Positions 16,473 to 26,308 of a stretch of 64,000 bases of DNA are shown piece after piece. Positions within the stretch are counted from its first letter, which is position 1. Every line of letters begins with the position of its first letter. Source of the stretch: Arenivirga flava (lineage in GTDB: Bacteria > Actinomycetota > Actinomycetes > Actinomycetales > Microbacteriaceae); the NCBI RefSeq assembly GCF_030161575.1, contig NZ_BSUL01000001.1:2027809-2091808 (forward strand). The letters run 5' to 3'. Below the pieces are notes generated by a model. The model saw only the letters and a list, made by a program, of their open reading frames with translations, did not search any database and had not been told where the DNA came from. Made by a program: the position numbers and the translations under genes.

Positions 16473-17729
16473 GTGAAGATCCTGGTCCTCGGTTCCGGTG
16501 CCCGCGAGCACGCCATCATCACCGCCCTCGCCCGCGAGGAGCAGGAGCACGTGCTGCTCGCCGCCCCCGGCAACGCCGGCATCGCCGCGCAGGCGACCCT
16601 CGTGGAGCTCGACGCGAACGACCCCGTCGCCGTCACCGAGTACGCCCTCGCCGAGGACGTGGAGCTGGTCGTGATCGGCCCCGAGGCCCCGCTGATCGCG
16701 GGCGTCGCCGACGAGCTGCGGGAGCGCGGCATCGCCGTGTTCGGCCCCGGTCGCGCCGCCGCGCAGCTCGAGGGCTCGAAGGCCTTCGCGAAGCACATCA
16801 TGGACGTCGCGGGCGTGCCCACCGGCGCCGCCACCCAGGCCGCCACCCTCGACGCCGCGATCGCCGCGATCGACGAGATCGGCGCCCCCTACGTGATCAA
16901 AGCCGATGGCCTCGCCGCGGGCAAGGGCGTCATCGTCACCGAGGACCGCGACGCGGCGATCGAGCACGCCCGCTACTGGCTCACCCACGGCAGCGGCGGC
17001 GTGCTGATCGAGGAGTTCCTGGCCGGCCAGGAGGTCTCGCTCTTCCTGCTCAGCGACGGCACCCACGTGCTGCCGCTACAGCCGGCCCAGGACTTCAAGC
17101 GCGCCCTCGACGGCGACCAGGGTCCGAACACCGGCGGCATGGGCTCGTACTCGCCGCTGAACTGGCTGCCGGAGGGCTTCGTCGACGAGGTCATCGAGAC
17201 GGTCGGCCTGCCCACCATCCGCGCGCTGGCCGCGCAGGGCACCCCCTTCATCGGCCTGCTCTACTGCGGGCTCATCGTCACCGAGCAGGGCATCCGGGTG
17301 ATCGAGTTCAACGCCCGCTTCGGCGACCCCGAGACCCAGATCGTGCTGCCGCGCCTGGTCACCCCGCTCAGCGGCCTGCTCTTCGCCGCGGCGACGGGCG
17401 GCTGCGCCGGGATGGGCCGCCCCGAGTTCAGCGAGCAGGCCGGTGTCACGGTCGTGCTCGCCAGCGAGGACTACCCCGACGCGCCGATCACCGGCCGCGT
17501 GCTCACCGGCCTGGCCGAGGCCGAGCAGGTGGAGGGCGTGCACCTGGCGCACGCCGCGACGCAGCTCGACGACGAGGGCCGCTTCATCGCCACCGGCGGC
17601 CGCGTGCTCAGCGTCGTGGCGCTCGGCGACGACTTCGCACAGGCGCGCGAGCGGGCCTACGAGGCGATCGGGCGCATCCACCTCGAGGGCGGGCAGTTCC
17701 GCAGCGACATCGCCGCGAAGGCGGTCTGA
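16473..17729 (+). CDS. purD: Phosphoribosylamine-glycine ligase (GAR synthetase)
   Basis: Joins glycine to phosphoribosylamine, the second purine step. 418 residues. KILVLGSGAREHAIITALA is the N-terminal motif; ATP-grasp features are YVIKADGLAAGKGVIV, LIEEFLAGQEVSLF, PAQDFKRALDGDQGPNTGGMGSYSP and VIEFNARFGDPETQ. The start is GTG 16473, 7 nt after the -10 box. It stands alone between the SCP-like gene and a MerR regulator. Confidence 0.97.
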   Translation: MKILVLGSGAREHAIITALAREEQEHVLLAAPGNAGIAAQATLVELDANDPVAVTEYALAEDVELVVIGPEAPLIAGVADELRERGIAVFGPGRAAAQLEGSKAFAKHIMDVAGVPTGAATQAATLDAAIAAIDEIGAPYVIKADGLAAGKGVIVTEDRDAAIEHARYWLTHGSGGVLIEEFLAGQEVSLFLLSDGTHVLPLQPAQDFKRALDGDQGPNTGGMGSYSPLNWLPEGFVDEVIETVGLPTIRALAAQGTPFIGLLYCGLIVTEQGIRVIEFNARFGDPETQIVLPRLVTPLSGLLFAAATGGCAGMGRPEFSEQAGVTVVLASEDYPDAPITGRVLTGLAEAEQVEGVHLAHAATQLDDEGRFIATGGRVLSVVALGDDFAQARERAYEAIGRIHLEGGQFRSDIAAKAV

Positions 17730-17831
17730 GGGCGCGGCCGCGGTCGAGCGGATGCGCACCCCTGCACGACGAGCGGAACGCGGCGTCACACCCCGGTCGC
17801 GTCGAAGCGGCGGATGATCGAGGATGCTCCC

Positions 17832-18257
17832 ATGCGGATCGGCGAGCTGGCGACGCTGAGCGGCGTGAGCGTGCGCGCGCTGCGGTACTACGAGGAGCAG
17901 GGTCTGCTGGCGCCGGCACGCTCCGCCTCGGGCCAGCGGATCTTCGGCGAGGGCGACCGGGCCGAGGTGCTGCGCATCCGCGCGCTGCTGGCGGCCGGTT
18001 TCTGCAGCTCGGTGATCCGGGGGCTGCTGCCGGCGTACCGGGACGGCGGCACGGAGCGTATCCGCTCGGCGATCGCGGCGGCGCGGGCGCGCCTCGAAAC
18101 GGAGCGGCGTGCGATCGACGCCGAGCTCGATGCCCTAGCGGGGTTGGAGCGGGAGCTTGCCCCTGACGTGGGCGTCAGGGTGCACGCTGGGCGGCATGCA
18201 GCCATCGAATGCTCCGAAGCAGTTGCGCCTGATCATCGAGACCGACGACTTCGATGA
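17832..18257 (+). CDS. MerR family transcriptional regulator
   Basis: 141 residues from ATG 17832 (GAGG 8 nt upstream). The winged HTH is textbook: MRIGELATLSGVSVRALRYYEEQGLL, then SGQRIFGEGDRAEVLRIRALLAAG. A dimerisation helix follows (RIRSAIAAARARLETERRAIDAELDAL). The last 25 or so residues run through a MerR-type operator-promoter and 62 bp into the next gene. This is unusual, and it may mean that the true C terminus is shorter and was changed by a missing base. No Cys pair typical of metal sensors. Target inferred: the adjacent glyoxalase-fold gene. Confidence 0.85.
   Translation: MRIGELATLSGVSVRALRYYEEQGLLAPARSASGQRIFGEGDRAEVLRIRALLAAGFCSSVIRGLLPAYRDGGTERIRSAIAAARARLETERRAIDAELDALAGLERELAPDVGVRVHAGRHAAIECSEAVAPDHRDRRLR
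18157..18188 (+). promoter_or_regulatory. MerR-type operator inside a 20-bp-spacer promoter
   Basis: The -35 TTGCCC (18157-18162) and -10 CACGCT (18183-18188) are separated by 20 bp, the over-long spacing that MerR proteins correct by DNA distortion. The spacer holds a perfect inverted repeat CCCTGACG-TGGG-CGTCAGGG (18161-18180). The downstream ATG 18196 is 7 nt after the -10, suggesting a leaderless transcript. Confidence 0.7.
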
Positions 18258-18464
18258 GGCGGTGCGGTTCTACCGCGACGTGCTCGGCATGACCGAGCGG
18301 GCGCCGAGCCGATCGCGCCTCCGGTGCGCACGCCGTTCCGCTCGCTGAACGCGCGCGTGCTCGGCCCGGACGGCTGGCAGCTCACGTTCTTCCAAGAGCT
18401 CGAGCCGCTGGAGTCGCGGACGCAGCGCGAGGGCTTCACGACCGACGACCGTCGTCCGCGCTGA
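18196..18464 (+). pseudogene. VOC (glyoxalase-fold) protein with internal deletion and frame change
   Basis: The N terminus MQPSNAPKQLRLIIETDDFD and AVRFYRDVLGMTE is a normal VOC start. The frame then runs out. A second frame supplies only the family C terminus (EPIAPPVRTPFRSLNARVLG, PDGWQLTFFQELEPLESR), ending at TGA 18462. About 65-70 central residues are missing. Such proteins normally have about 125 residues; here about 80 are left in two frames. Unlike the single-base lesions elsewhere, this is a real deletion or an assembly collapse. Downstream of, and surely the former target of, the MerR promoter. Confidence 0.75.
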
Positions 18465-18476
18465 GCACGGGGCGTC

Positions 18477-18509
18477 CCGGCTCGGAGGCGCCTCGCACCT
18501 CCGAGCCGG
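18477..18509. terminator. Hairpin terminator of the polyol operon
   Basis: CCGGCTCGGAGG (18477-18488) pairs perfectly with CCTCCGAGCCGG (18498-18509) over a 9-nt loop. It lies just after the substrate-binding-protein stop at 18522 (minus strand) and faces the MerR/VOC unit, so it can serve both. Confidence 0.85.
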
Positions 18510-18521
18510 AACCCTGTCGGA

Positions 18522-19502
18522 TCAGCCCTCGTAGACGAAGTCGCCGGTCATGCCGTCGACGTTGTCCTGGGTGATGAGCACGCAGTCGAAGGACTGCTTC
18601 TCGGTGGCGGGCGCCTCACCCGTGGTGAGGAACTCGTGGGCGAGCTTCACCGCCTCCTCCGAGAAGACCGCGACGGGCTGCAGCACCGTGTAGGCGAGCT
18701 CGCCCGAGCGCACCGCGTCGACCGCGTCCGGCGAGCCGTCGAAGCCGCCGACCACGACGCCGTCGAGACGACCGGCCTCCTTGAGCGCCGCGATCGCGCC
18801 GAGCGCCATCTCGTCGTTGCCGGAGATCACGCCGCCGAGGTTCGGGTGCGACTGCAGCAGCGACTGGGTCTTGCTGTGGCCCTCCGTGCGGTCCCAGTTG
18901 GCGACCTCCGAGCCCGAGAGCACCAGGTCGGGGTACTGGCTGATGACCGTCGCGAAGCCGTTGGAGCGGGTCTGGGCGTTGTTGTCGCTGGGTGCGCCGA
19001 AGAGCTCGACGTAGTCGCCGGCCTCGCCCATCCGCTCGACCCATGCCTGCGCGCCCAGAGCCGCGCCCTGCGCGTTGTTCGACACCAGCTGCGCCTTCGC
19101 CAGGCCCGCCTCGTTGATCTCGGCGTTCACGAGGAACACCGGGATGCCCGCCGCGTCGGCCTTCTTCACCGCGGCGATGGAGCCGTCGGCGTTGGCCGGG
19201 TCGAGGATGATCGCCACCGAGTTGTTGGCGATCGCGGTGTCGATGAGCGTGTTCTCGGTGTTCGTGTCGCCGGTGTGGGCACCGACGACGGTCTCGTAGC
19301 CGAGCTCCTCGGCGGCGGCCGAAGCCACGTCGCCCTCGGTCTTCCAGTACGGGTTGGCGGGGTCGTTCACGATGATCGTGATGAGGCCGCCCTCGGTGTC
19401 GCCGCCGCCGTCGCCGCCGGTGTCACCGCTCGCGCAGGCGCTGAGCCCGAGCACGAGCGCTCCCGCGGCCGCCAGGGCCATGATCGCCTTCTTGCGGAAC
19501 AT
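18522..19502 (-). CDS. Sugar/polyol ABC transporter substrate-binding lipoprotein (RbsB-like)
   Basis: 326 residues. A lipoprotein signal peptide has the lipobox LSAC, with the lipidated Cys at residue 23, followed by a Gly/Asp-rich linker. The body is the periplasmic-binding-protein type I fold: IIVNDPANPYWKTEGDVA, AIILDPANADGSIAAVKKADA, GIPVFLVNAEIN, ISGNDEMALGAIAALKEAG and VVGGFDGSPDAVDAVRSGEL. It is the last gene of a minus-strand operon with permease, ATPase, DUF2291 protein and two zinc dehydrogenases. The neighbouring erythritol/L-threitol dehydrogenase homologue makes a C4 polyol the likely ligand (inference). Confidence 0.9.
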   Translation of the reverse strand: MFRKKAIMALAAAGALVLGLSACASGDTGGDGGGDTEGGLITIIVNDPANPYWKTEGDVASAAAEELGYETVVGAHTGDTNTENTLIDTAIANNSVAIILDPANADGSIAAVKKADAAGIPVFLVNAEINEAGLAKAQLVSNNAQGAALGAQAWVERMGEAGDYVELFGAPSDNNAQTRSNGFATVISQYPDLVLSGSEVANWDRTEGHSKTQSLLQSHPNLGGVISGNDEMALGAIAALKEAGRLDGVVVGGFDGSPDAVDAVRSGELAYTVLQPVAVFSEEAVKLAHEFLTTGEAPATEKQSFDCVLITQDNVDGMTGDFVYEG

Positions 19503-19529
19503 CTGTGTTTCCCTTCATCGGATGTGATC

Positions 19530-19547
19530 GGCGGCGCCTTCGCCGCC
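19530..19547. promoter_or_regulatory. Intercistronic hairpin between permease and binding-protein genes
   Basis: GGCGGCG-CCTT-CGCCGCC, a perfect 7-bp stem with 4-nt loop, lies in the 59-bp gap before the binding-protein start. Such hairpins in ABC operons often stabilise one side of the mRNA and let the binding protein be made in excess. That role is inferred. Confidence 0.4.
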
Positions 19548-19561
19548 TGTGGTGCAACGGG

Positions 19562-20671
19562 TCAGGAGCGCGGTCGCGCCGGCTCCTGCGCCGTCGGTCG
19601 AGGGCCCGCGGCGGGTGCCTGCGGGGCCGTGGGGACGGGCTTCGGACGGCGCCCGTACTGCAGCGTGTTCAGCAGCACGGCAACGACGATGACGGCCCCC
19701 ATGAAGACCATCTGCCAGTAGGCGCTGACGCCCACGATGACGAGGCCGTCGGAGAGGAAGACGATCACGAAGGCACCGAGCATGGTGCCGCGCACCGTTC
19801 CGCGACCGCCGGTGAGCGCCGCCCCGCCGATGACCACCGCGGCGATGGCGGTGAGCTCGTAGGTGTTGCCCGCGGTGGGGCTGGCGCTGGTGAGCGTGGA
19901 GGCGAGGATGAGGCCGGCGACCGCCGCGCAGATGCCGGAGACCACGTAGACCCAGACCTTGACCCGCTTGACCGGTACGCCGGAGAGCTCGGCGGCGCGC
20001 TCGTTGCCGCCGGAGGCGTAGAGCCAGCGCCCGAAGCGGCTGCGGCTGAGCAGCAGTCCGAGCACGATGGCGACGGCGGCCATGATGACGACGCCGATCG
20101 GCACGCCGAGCACCCGGTTGAAGCCGAGCCAGTCGAAGCCGGTGTTGCCGAGCGCCTCGTCGCCGGCCAGGTCGTTGAAGGTGAGGCCGTTGGTCATGAG
20201 CAGCGCGCAGCCTCGCACGACGTAGAGCATGCCGAGGGTCGCGACGAAGGGGGCGACCTTGAAGCGCGAGACGAGCACGCCGTTGACGAGGCCGACCAGC
20301 GCGCCGACGGCGCAGGAGAGGAGCACCACGACGGGCACGCTGGGTACGAAGGTGACGCCGAGCACGTCGATCGGCACCCCCTGCATCAGGTAGCCGGCGA
20401 TCACGCCCGTGAAGCCGAGCGTGGAGCCGACCGAGAGGTCGATGCCGCCATTGAGGATCACGAGCAGCATGCCCAGCGCGAGCAGCGCGTAGACCGCCAC
20501 GTGCGAGGCCATGATGAGCACGTTCTCGACCGTCAGGTAGTTCGGCGAGAGCACCGAGAACACGATGACGATGAGGATCAGCGCGAGGAACGCGCGCCCC
20601 TCGAGGAGGAGCTTGGCGAGCGAGAAGGGCTTGCCGCGCCGCTGCGGTGCGGCGGAGGTGCTGGAGGTCAT
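19562..20671 (-). CDS. Sugar/polyol ABC transporter permease (RbsC-like)
   Basis: 369 residues, start ATG 20671. About ten TMs of the ribose-type (CUT2) permease family. Characteristic stretches are LNGGIDLSVGSTLGFTGVIA, FVATLGMLYVVRGCALLM, YASGGNERAAELSGVPVKRV and TSASPTAGNTYELTAIAAVV followed by IGGAALTGGRGTV. The C terminus is Pro-rich. It forms the homodimeric channel of the transporter encoded with its neighbours. Confidence 0.93.
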   Translation of the reverse strand: MTSSTSAAPQRRGKPFSLAKLLLEGRAFLALILIVIVFSVLSPNYLTVENVLIMASHVAVYALLALGMLLVILNGGIDLSVGSTLGFTGVIAGYLMQGVPIDVLGVTFVPSVPVVVLLSCAVGALVGLVNGVLVSRFKVAPFVATLGMLYVVRGCALLMTNGLTFNDLAGDEALGNTGFDWLGFNRVLGVPIGVVIMAAVAIVLGLLLSRSRFGRWLYASGGNERAAELSGVPVKRVKVWVYVVSGICAAVAGLILASTLTSASPTAGNTYELTAIAAVVIGGAALTGGRGTVRGTMLGAFVIVFLSDGLVIVGVSAYWQMVFMGAVIVVAVLLNTLQYGRRPKPVPTAPQAPAAGPRPTAQEPARPRS

Positions 20672-20712
20672 GTCGGGGTTTCCGTTCCTAGAGCCGTCGG
20701 GTCGTGCGCCGC

Positions 20713-22229
<1,517 letters not shown>

Positions 22230-22230
<1 letters not shown>

Positions 22231-22883
22231 CAGGCCACCTCGAACTCGACCGGCGTGATGAGCCAGGCCTGGGGGTTGATTAGGGTGAAGGCGCCGGTGA
22301 GCGTGACGGTGCTGCCCGCCAGGGCCGCGGCATCGACGCCGCCGAGCACCTCCGCCTTCATCGTGTCGTTGATGGCGGCGGCGGCGTCCTGGAACTCGAT
22401 CTGGTTCGTGAACTGCCCGAACTGGATCTCGCCGCTCGCGTCGCGCAGCTCGGTGCCGTTGATGGCCGGGCCGAGCTGCACGCGCACGAGCAGATCGTCG
22501 GGCAGTCCCTCGACGTCGAGTTCGACGATGCCGGAGGCACCCTCGCCGACGACGCCCGTCAGGGTCGTCGAGTAGACGGGACCGCCCGAGCTCTGCACCG
22601 CGTACTCCTCGGCGGCGGCGGCCGGATCGGCGGCGATCGCGGCGGCCAGCTCGGCGGCGGGCACGGCGCGCCCCTCGATCGCCTCGGCCACGGCAGGGAA
22701 GGTCTCGGGCCCGTAGACGGCGGCGTCGAAGGCCTGCACGCCCTGCAGCGACTCGTCGTCGTTCGGGACCACGCGGGTGCCGAACGCCACGAAGGCGAGC
22801 ACGATGACGACGACGCCGGCGAGCACGGCCTTCTTCGCCCTGGGGGTCAGCTGTGCGCGACGCGCGGATGCGGCGGCGGTCAC
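22230..22883 (-). CDS. DUF2291 family exported/membrane-anchored protein
   Basis: 217 residues from GTG 22883. One N-terminal TM (KKAVLAGVVVIVLAFVAFGTRVV) leads into an extracytoplasmic domain with DUF2291 features: EYAVQSSGGPVYSTTLTGVV, VRVQLGPAINGTELRDASG, IQFGQFTNQIEFQDAAAAIN and a C terminus LINPQAWLITPVEFEVA. The family occurs in CUT2-type sugar or polyol transport operons, but its molecular role is not known to me. It overlaps the dehydrogenase upstream by 4 bp (GTGA) and the ATPase gene downstream by 1 bp, so it is embedded in the transport operon. Confidence 0.85.
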
Positions 22884-23914
22884 GGCAGCAGCACCCGCGA
22901 CTCGGTGTCGTTCGGTCGGATCTGCAGCTTGCGGCCCTCGCCCTTGCGGAACATCGCCAGCGCCTGCTCGTAGTCGTCGAGCACGAAGGAGTGGCTCACC
23001 ATCGCCTTGGCGTTGATCGCGCCGGCCTCGAAGAGCTCGACGGCGCGGCCGAAGCTGTTGAGCACGGCCATGGTGCCGACGATGGAGATCTCGTCGCGGT
23101 AGACGCGGAAGGGCGAGAACTGCGCGGTCTTGTCCGCGGGCGCGACGCCGAAGTCCTGGAAGAAGCCGGCGGGCTTGACGCGGGTGAGCGCATCCTCGAT
23201 CGCGCGGATGGCGCCGGTGCAGTCGATCACCACATCCCACTGCTCGCGGTCGGCGTGGTCGGCGCTCGTGTAGCGCAGCTCGATGCCGCACTCGGCGGCG
23301 GTCTGCAGACGCGCCTCGTTGAGGTCGACGATGGTGACGGTGGCGGCTCCGGCCTTGCGGGCGAGCTGGGCCATGAGCAGGCCCATGGTGCCGGCGCCGT
23401 AGACGAGCACGTGGTCGCCGAGACGGCGGGGCAGCACGTCCCAGCCGCGGATCGCGCAGGCGAGCGGCTCGATGAGCGCGGCGAGCTCGAGGTCGGTGTC
23501 GGGCTTGAGCTTGTAGACGTTGCCGGCGGGCGCGGTGAAGCGCTCCTGCGCGGCGCCGTCGGAGGCGACGACACCGAGGCCGTTCCAGAACCGGCAGAGG
23601 TTCTGGTGCCCGTTCTGGCAGAACTCGCACTCGCCGCAGGTGGTGCTGGGGTTGACGGCCACGCGGTCGCCGACCTGGAAGTCGAAGACGCCGTCGTTGA
23701 CGCCCTCGCCGAGCGCGACGATCGTGCCGGTGGCCTCATGCCCCGGCACGAGCGGGAAGACGGTGCCCTCGAACTCGCCGTCGAACACGTGCGTGTCGGT
23801 GCCGCAGATGCCGACGGCGGCGGTCTCGATCAGGATCTCCTTGTATCCGGGCGTGGGGTCGGGGCGCTCCTCGAGCGAGAGCTGCCCTTCCGCGGTGAAG
23901 ACGACGGCGCGCAT
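22880..23914 (-). CDS. Zinc-dependent alcohol (polyol) dehydrogenase, MDR family
   Basis: 344 residues, start ATG 23914 with AAGGAG upstream. Catalytic-zinc ligands are the Cys of GICGTDTHVF and His-Glu of GHEATG. Structural-zinc Cys residues are in CGECEFCQNGHQNLC. The Rossmann motif is VLVYGAGTMGLLMAQLA. The family oxidises secondary alcohols of polyols with NAD(P)+. Distinct from the second dehydrogenase in the same operon (24045-25163); together they could handle stereoisomers or two oxidation steps. D-arabinitol-type substrates are an alternative, given the xylulokinase-like kinase nearby. Confidence 0.88.
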   Translation of the reverse strand: MRAVVFTAEGQLSLEERPDPTPGYKEILIETAAVGICGTDTHVFDGEFEGTVFPLVPGHEATGTIVALGEGVNDGVFDFQVGDRVAVNPSTTCGECEFCQNGHQNLCRFWNGLGVVASDGAAQERFTAPAGNVYKLKPDTDLELAALIEPLACAIRGWDVLPRRLGDHVLVYGAGTMGLLMAQLARKAGAATVTIVDLNEARLQTAAECGIELRYTSADHADREQWDVVIDCTGAIRAIEDALTRVKPAGFFQDFGVAPADKTAQFSPFRVYRDEISIVGTMAVLNSFGRAVELFEAGAINAKAMVSHSFVLDDYEQALAMFRKGEGRKLQIRPNDTESRVLLP

Positions 23915-24044
23915 CGTGTGCTCCTTGCTGTTGCTGTAGTGGGTGGGATGGTGCGGGTCGGCGGCACCGGCCCGGCTGCACGTCGGCCGTGGGGTCGCCG
24001 AGGGGAGCCGGGGCGGCGTCGCCGTCCCGTGTCGATGGGCTCGC

Positions 24045-25163
24045 TCAGCCGAGCGAGGGGAGGATGGAGACCTTCACCGAGCCGCCGGACGAGTCGCCGA
24101 CGAGGTCGAGTGCCTCCTGGAAGCGCTCCAGCGGGAACTGGTGCGTGCAGATCTCGTCGAGGGGCAGCGCCCCCGACTCGATGAGCTTGATGGCCGGCCG
24201 CCAGCAGTGCGGCCCGAGGTGGGCGCCGAGCACGTCGAGCTCCTTGTCGTCGGAGATGATCGACCAGTCGACGGTCACGTCGTCCTTGAACACGGAGTAC
24301 TCGACGAAGGTGCCGAGCTTGCGCAGCAGGTCGAGGCCCTGCGCGACGGCGCTGGGGTGCCCGGTCGCCTCGATGTAGACGTCCGCACCGTAGCCGTCGG
24401 TGAGCTCGCGGACGCGGGCGACCGCATCCTCCCGCGTGATGTTGATGAGGATGTCGGCACCGGCCTTGCGGGCCAGCTCGAGCTTGTCGTCGCTCATGTC
24501 GAGGGCTATCAGGCGGAACGGGTTCTTCTGCCGCGCGCCGGCGATGGCGCCGAGGCCGATGGGGCCGGCTCCGGCGACGACGACCGTGTCGTCGAGCTGG
24601 ATGCGGCCGCGCTCGACGGCGTGCATCGAGCAGGAGAGCGGCTCGCTGAAGGCGGCGTGCTGGGGGGCGATGTCGCCGCTGACGTGGTGGGTGAGAGCCC
24701 GCTCGGGCACGAGCACGTAGTCGGCCATGGCGCCGTCGAAGCCCTTGAAGCCGAACATGTCGTGCGGCCCGCACATCCAGTAGTTGCCGCGCAGGCAGTA
24801 GCGGCACTCCCAGCAGGGCACGATCTGCTCGCAGGCCAGGCGGTCGCCGAGGGCGGCGCCGCGGCGCTCGAGCGCTGCGGTATCGCCGGCGACGACGGTG
24901 CCCGCGAACTCGTGACCGGGGGTGATGCCGGCCTGCGCCCACGCGGGCCGGTGCTCGTCGCCCCAGAACTTGGCGGCGCCGTGGTAGCACTTCAGGTCGC
25001 TGGCGCAGACGCCGACCGCGTCGACGCGCAGCAGGAGCTCGCCCGGTCCGGGCTGCGGCACGGGCCGTTCCTCGAGGCGGTAGTCGCCGGGGCCGTGGAC
25101 GACGACGGCGCGCATGGTCGCGGGGATCTCGGGGGTGGGTGACACGGTGCTGATGACCTCCAT
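24045..25163 (-). CDS. Probable erythritol/L-threitol dehydrogenase (zinc-dependent MDR)
   Basis: About 372 residues. It closely follows my recollection of enzymes annotated erythritol/L-threitol dehydrogenase in mycobacteria and relatives: CASDLKCYHGAAKFWGDE, TPGHEFAG, CEQIVPCWECRYCLRGNYWM, AAFSEPLSCSMHAVERG, VVVAGAGPIGLGAI, VTVDWSIISDDKELDVLGAH and LGPHCWRPAIKLIESGALP. All zinc ligands are present. The start is uncertain: ATG 25163 has no ribosome site, GTG 25145 has GGAGG 11 nt upstream, and ATG 25115 (MRAVVV) is the minimal core. First gene of the minus-strand polyol operon, divergent from the SorC regulator. Confidence 0.82.
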   Translation of the reverse strand: MEVISTVSPTPEIPATMRAVVVHGPGDYRLEERPVPQPGPGELLLRVDAVGVCASDLKCYHGAAKFWGDEHRPAWAQAGITPGHEFAGTVVAGDTAALERRGAALGDRLACEQIVPCWECRYCLRGNYWMCGPHDMFGFKGFDGAMADYVLVPERALTHHVSGDIAPQHAAFSEPLSCSMHAVERGRIQLDDTVVVAGAGPIGLGAIAGARQKNPFRLIALDMSDDKLELARKAGADILINITREDAVARVRELTDGYGADVYIEATGHPSAVAQGLDLLRKLGTFVEYSVFKDDVTVDWSIISDDKELDVLGAHLGPHCWRPAIKLIESGALPLDEICTHQFPLERFQEALDLVGDSSGGSVKVSILPSLG

Positions 25164-25216
25164 TGGCTCAGACGACGTCGATGCGGCGTTGCAACGGCAC
25201 CACCCTGCCACGTGAC

Positions 25217-25230
25217 TGAACATTTGTCCA
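25217..25230. promoter_or_regulatory. Candidate SorC operator in the divergent polyol promoter
   Basis: TGAACATTTGTCCA is an imperfect 14-bp dyad (5 of 7 positions pair) in the only AT-rich part of the 146-bp spacer between the dehydrogenase operon and the regulator gene. A second similar block, CACACTTGTGC, follows at 25232-25242. Confidence 0.45.
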
Positions 25231-25309
25231 GCACACTTGTGCTCGCGAGCCCGCCTGCGCCCCGTGCAGAATGGTCTCAGCCCGGCTGACGGGCGATGAA
25301 GGGATGCGC

Positions 25310-26292
25310 ATGGAAGCGAGCCAGCAGGTCGCGGGGCGCGCGCGCTTCGCACCCGAGCTCGCCTACGAGGCCGCCCGCCTGTACTACCTCGACGACGAGA
25401 CGCAGGCTTCCATCGCCGAACGGCTGCAGGTCTCCCGCCCAACGGTCAGCCGCCTGGTGGCCGAGGCCCGGCGGCTCGGACTCGTCCGCATCGAGGTCGT
25501 CGATCCTCGCGCGGACGAGCGCGACGAGCTGGCCGGACGTCTCGCCGATGCGCTGCACCTCCAGCGGGTGCGCATCGTGCCGAGCGTGCATCCGAGCCGC
25601 GTGGGCCGCGACCTCGCGCCAGCGGTCACCGCCGAGCTCGAGTCGATGCGGTTGAAGCCGGGCGACGCCCTGCTGTGCTCCTCGGGACGCACCGTCTACG
25701 AGATCGTCGGCCAGCCGCTCGCGCCGCTCGCCGGGGTGCAGATCGCCCCGAGCGTCGGGGGTCTCAGCGAGCCGGTGGCCTGGTACCAGACCAACGAGAT
25801 CACGCGGCAGATGGCCGAGCGCACCGGCGCCTTCCCCGCATTCCTGTACGCCGAGGCCATGCCGGCGCCCGCACTCCGGCGATCCCTCGACGAGGATCCG
25901 ACCTTCCGCCACGTCACCGGTCTCTGGGGGGCGGCGAAGGGCGCCATCGTCGGCATCGGCGCGCCGCCGACGGTGCGCGACTCGATCTCGCGCGCCATCC
26001 GCATCGAGCAGTCCGACCTCCTGGACGCGGTCGGAGACGTCTGCCTGAACTTCTTCGACGCCGAGGGCCGTGCCATCGAGTTCGACGGCAGCGAGCGGAT
26101 GGTGCGGACCCCCGTGAGCTGGTGCAGCGCCTCGAGCACGTGGTCGGCGTCGCCGTGGGCCTCGAGAAGACCGCCAGCATCCTCGGTGCCGCTCGCGCCG
26201 GGCTGCTGCGCACCCTCGTCACCGATCTGCCGACGGCCCGCGCCGTGCTCGCCGCGGCGCTCGCGGCCGAGAACCCCGGCGGCATCGCCTAG
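25310..26292 (+). pseudogene. SorC/DeoR-type sugar-responsive regulator, frameshifted at a C run
   Basis: Residues 1-55 hold a HTH of the SorC type (LAYEAARLYYLDDETQASIA, ERLQVSRPTVSRLVAEARR). The sugar-binding domain follows (GDALLCSSGRTVYEIVG, IAPSVGGLSEPVAWYQTNEI, LWGAAKGAIVGIGAPP). After SERMVRTP the frame goes wrong, and ELVQRLEHVVGVAVGLEKTA, SILGAARAGLLRTLVTD continues one frame over to TAG 26290. Adding one C to the CCCCC at 26109-26113 restores a 327-residue protein (RTPRELVQRL), the normal size. I think it is a sequencing error, but a slippage-prone tract in a regulator is also possible. Start ATG 25310 has GAAGGG 6 nt before it. Confidence 0.82.
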
Positions 26293-26308
26293 ACCCCAGG
26301 AGACCAGG

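Noticed and set aside
26100..26130. Programmed frameshifting in the SorC gene
   Set aside because: No slippery heptamer or stem-loop is visible, and the same single-base loss affects six unrelated genes.
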